Assembly (NCBI GenBank): GCA_036501535.1
Contig: DASYAE010000171.1
Span: 1-48,535, forward strand
Direction of reading: 5' to 3'
Length of the DNA: 48,535 nucleotides
Origin: DASYAE01 sp036501535
GTDB lineage: Bacteria > Actinomycetota > Actinomycetes > Streptomycetales > Catenulisporaceae
Position 1 is the stretch's first letter. Each line of letters starts with the position of its first letter. This document shows, in pieces, positions 48,521 to 48,535 of the stretch. A program made the translations under genes and the position numbers. Below the pieces are notes generated by a model. It did no database searches. It saw only the letters and a program-made list of their open reading frames with translations, and was not told the DNA's origin.

Positions 48521-48535
48521 CAAGGTGAGTAGTGG

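Noticed and set aside
1..48535. tRNA or rRNA genes
   Set aside because: No cloverleaf with a TTCGANNC T-loop and no conserved rRNA segments were seen on either strand.

Overview
The window is very GC-rich with strong third-position GC, many GTG starts, leaderless promoters and lipoproteins, and several ECF sigma factors of actinobacterial type. It is a chromosomal segment of a soil-type, mycelial actinomycete (a Catenulispora/Actinospica/Streptomyces-like lineage; the genus cannot be fixed from the sequence alone). I see no rRNA, tRNA, CRISPR array or replication origin.

Layout. 0-9.2 kb is housekeeping and metabolism: an LCMT-type methyltransferase, a small unknown protein, a calcineurin-like phosphoesterase, a NERD membrane protein, an aromatic aminotransferase (Pat type), a three-gene 2-oxo acid dehydrogenase operon (E1 alpha, E1 beta, E2; BkdABC/PdhABC type, no E3), and a nitrilase-family amidohydrolase. 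9.2-15.9 kb carries a lipoprotein, an ECF41 sigma factor with a SnoaL-like tail, an NHLRC2-like thioredoxin/NHL protein, a methyltransferase with a small membrane protein, and a SigE-family sigma factor with its membrane partner. 16.0-17.2 kb is a secreted CBM2-GH12 endoglucanase. 17.5-25.1 kb holds a two-component system, an MFS exporter with a divergent MarR regulator, an ABC-2 transporter, a small membrane protein and a pirin.

25.2-27.4 kb is a DUF222/HNH endonuclease gene (13E12 repeat family) enclosed by two nearly identical inverted repeats of about 310 bp. Each repeat contains a very large nested palindrome. It looks like a mobile or selfish element and stands directly beside the sugar locus.

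27.5-43.7 kb is the main system, a xyloglucan-utilisation locus. It contains a GH31 alpha-xylosidase, a LacI-family repressor, a GH42 beta-galactosidase, a secreted GH74 endo-xyloglucanase, two ABC permeases (LplC and LplB type), a sugar-binding lipoprotein, and divergently a GH3 beta-glucosidase with a GH29 alpha-L-fucosidase. Six copies of an operator based on TCGAAGCGCTTCGA lie at the promoters of the binding-protein operon, GH3-GH29, lacI and the distant GH12 gene. This ties GH12 into the same regulon although it lies more than 10 kb from the locus. Inferred flow: GH12 and GH74 cut xyloglucan outside the cell, the ABC transporter imports the oligosaccharides (its ATPase must be encoded elsewhere), and GH29, GH42, GH31 and GH3 remove fucose, galactose, xylose and glucose inside.

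43.9-48.5 kb has a Nudix hydrolase, a second SigE-family sigma factor whose membrane partner gene carries a frameshift, an MDMPI/DinB-like protein and an unknown protein with aromatic repeats. All names are from motif reading; no database search was possible.
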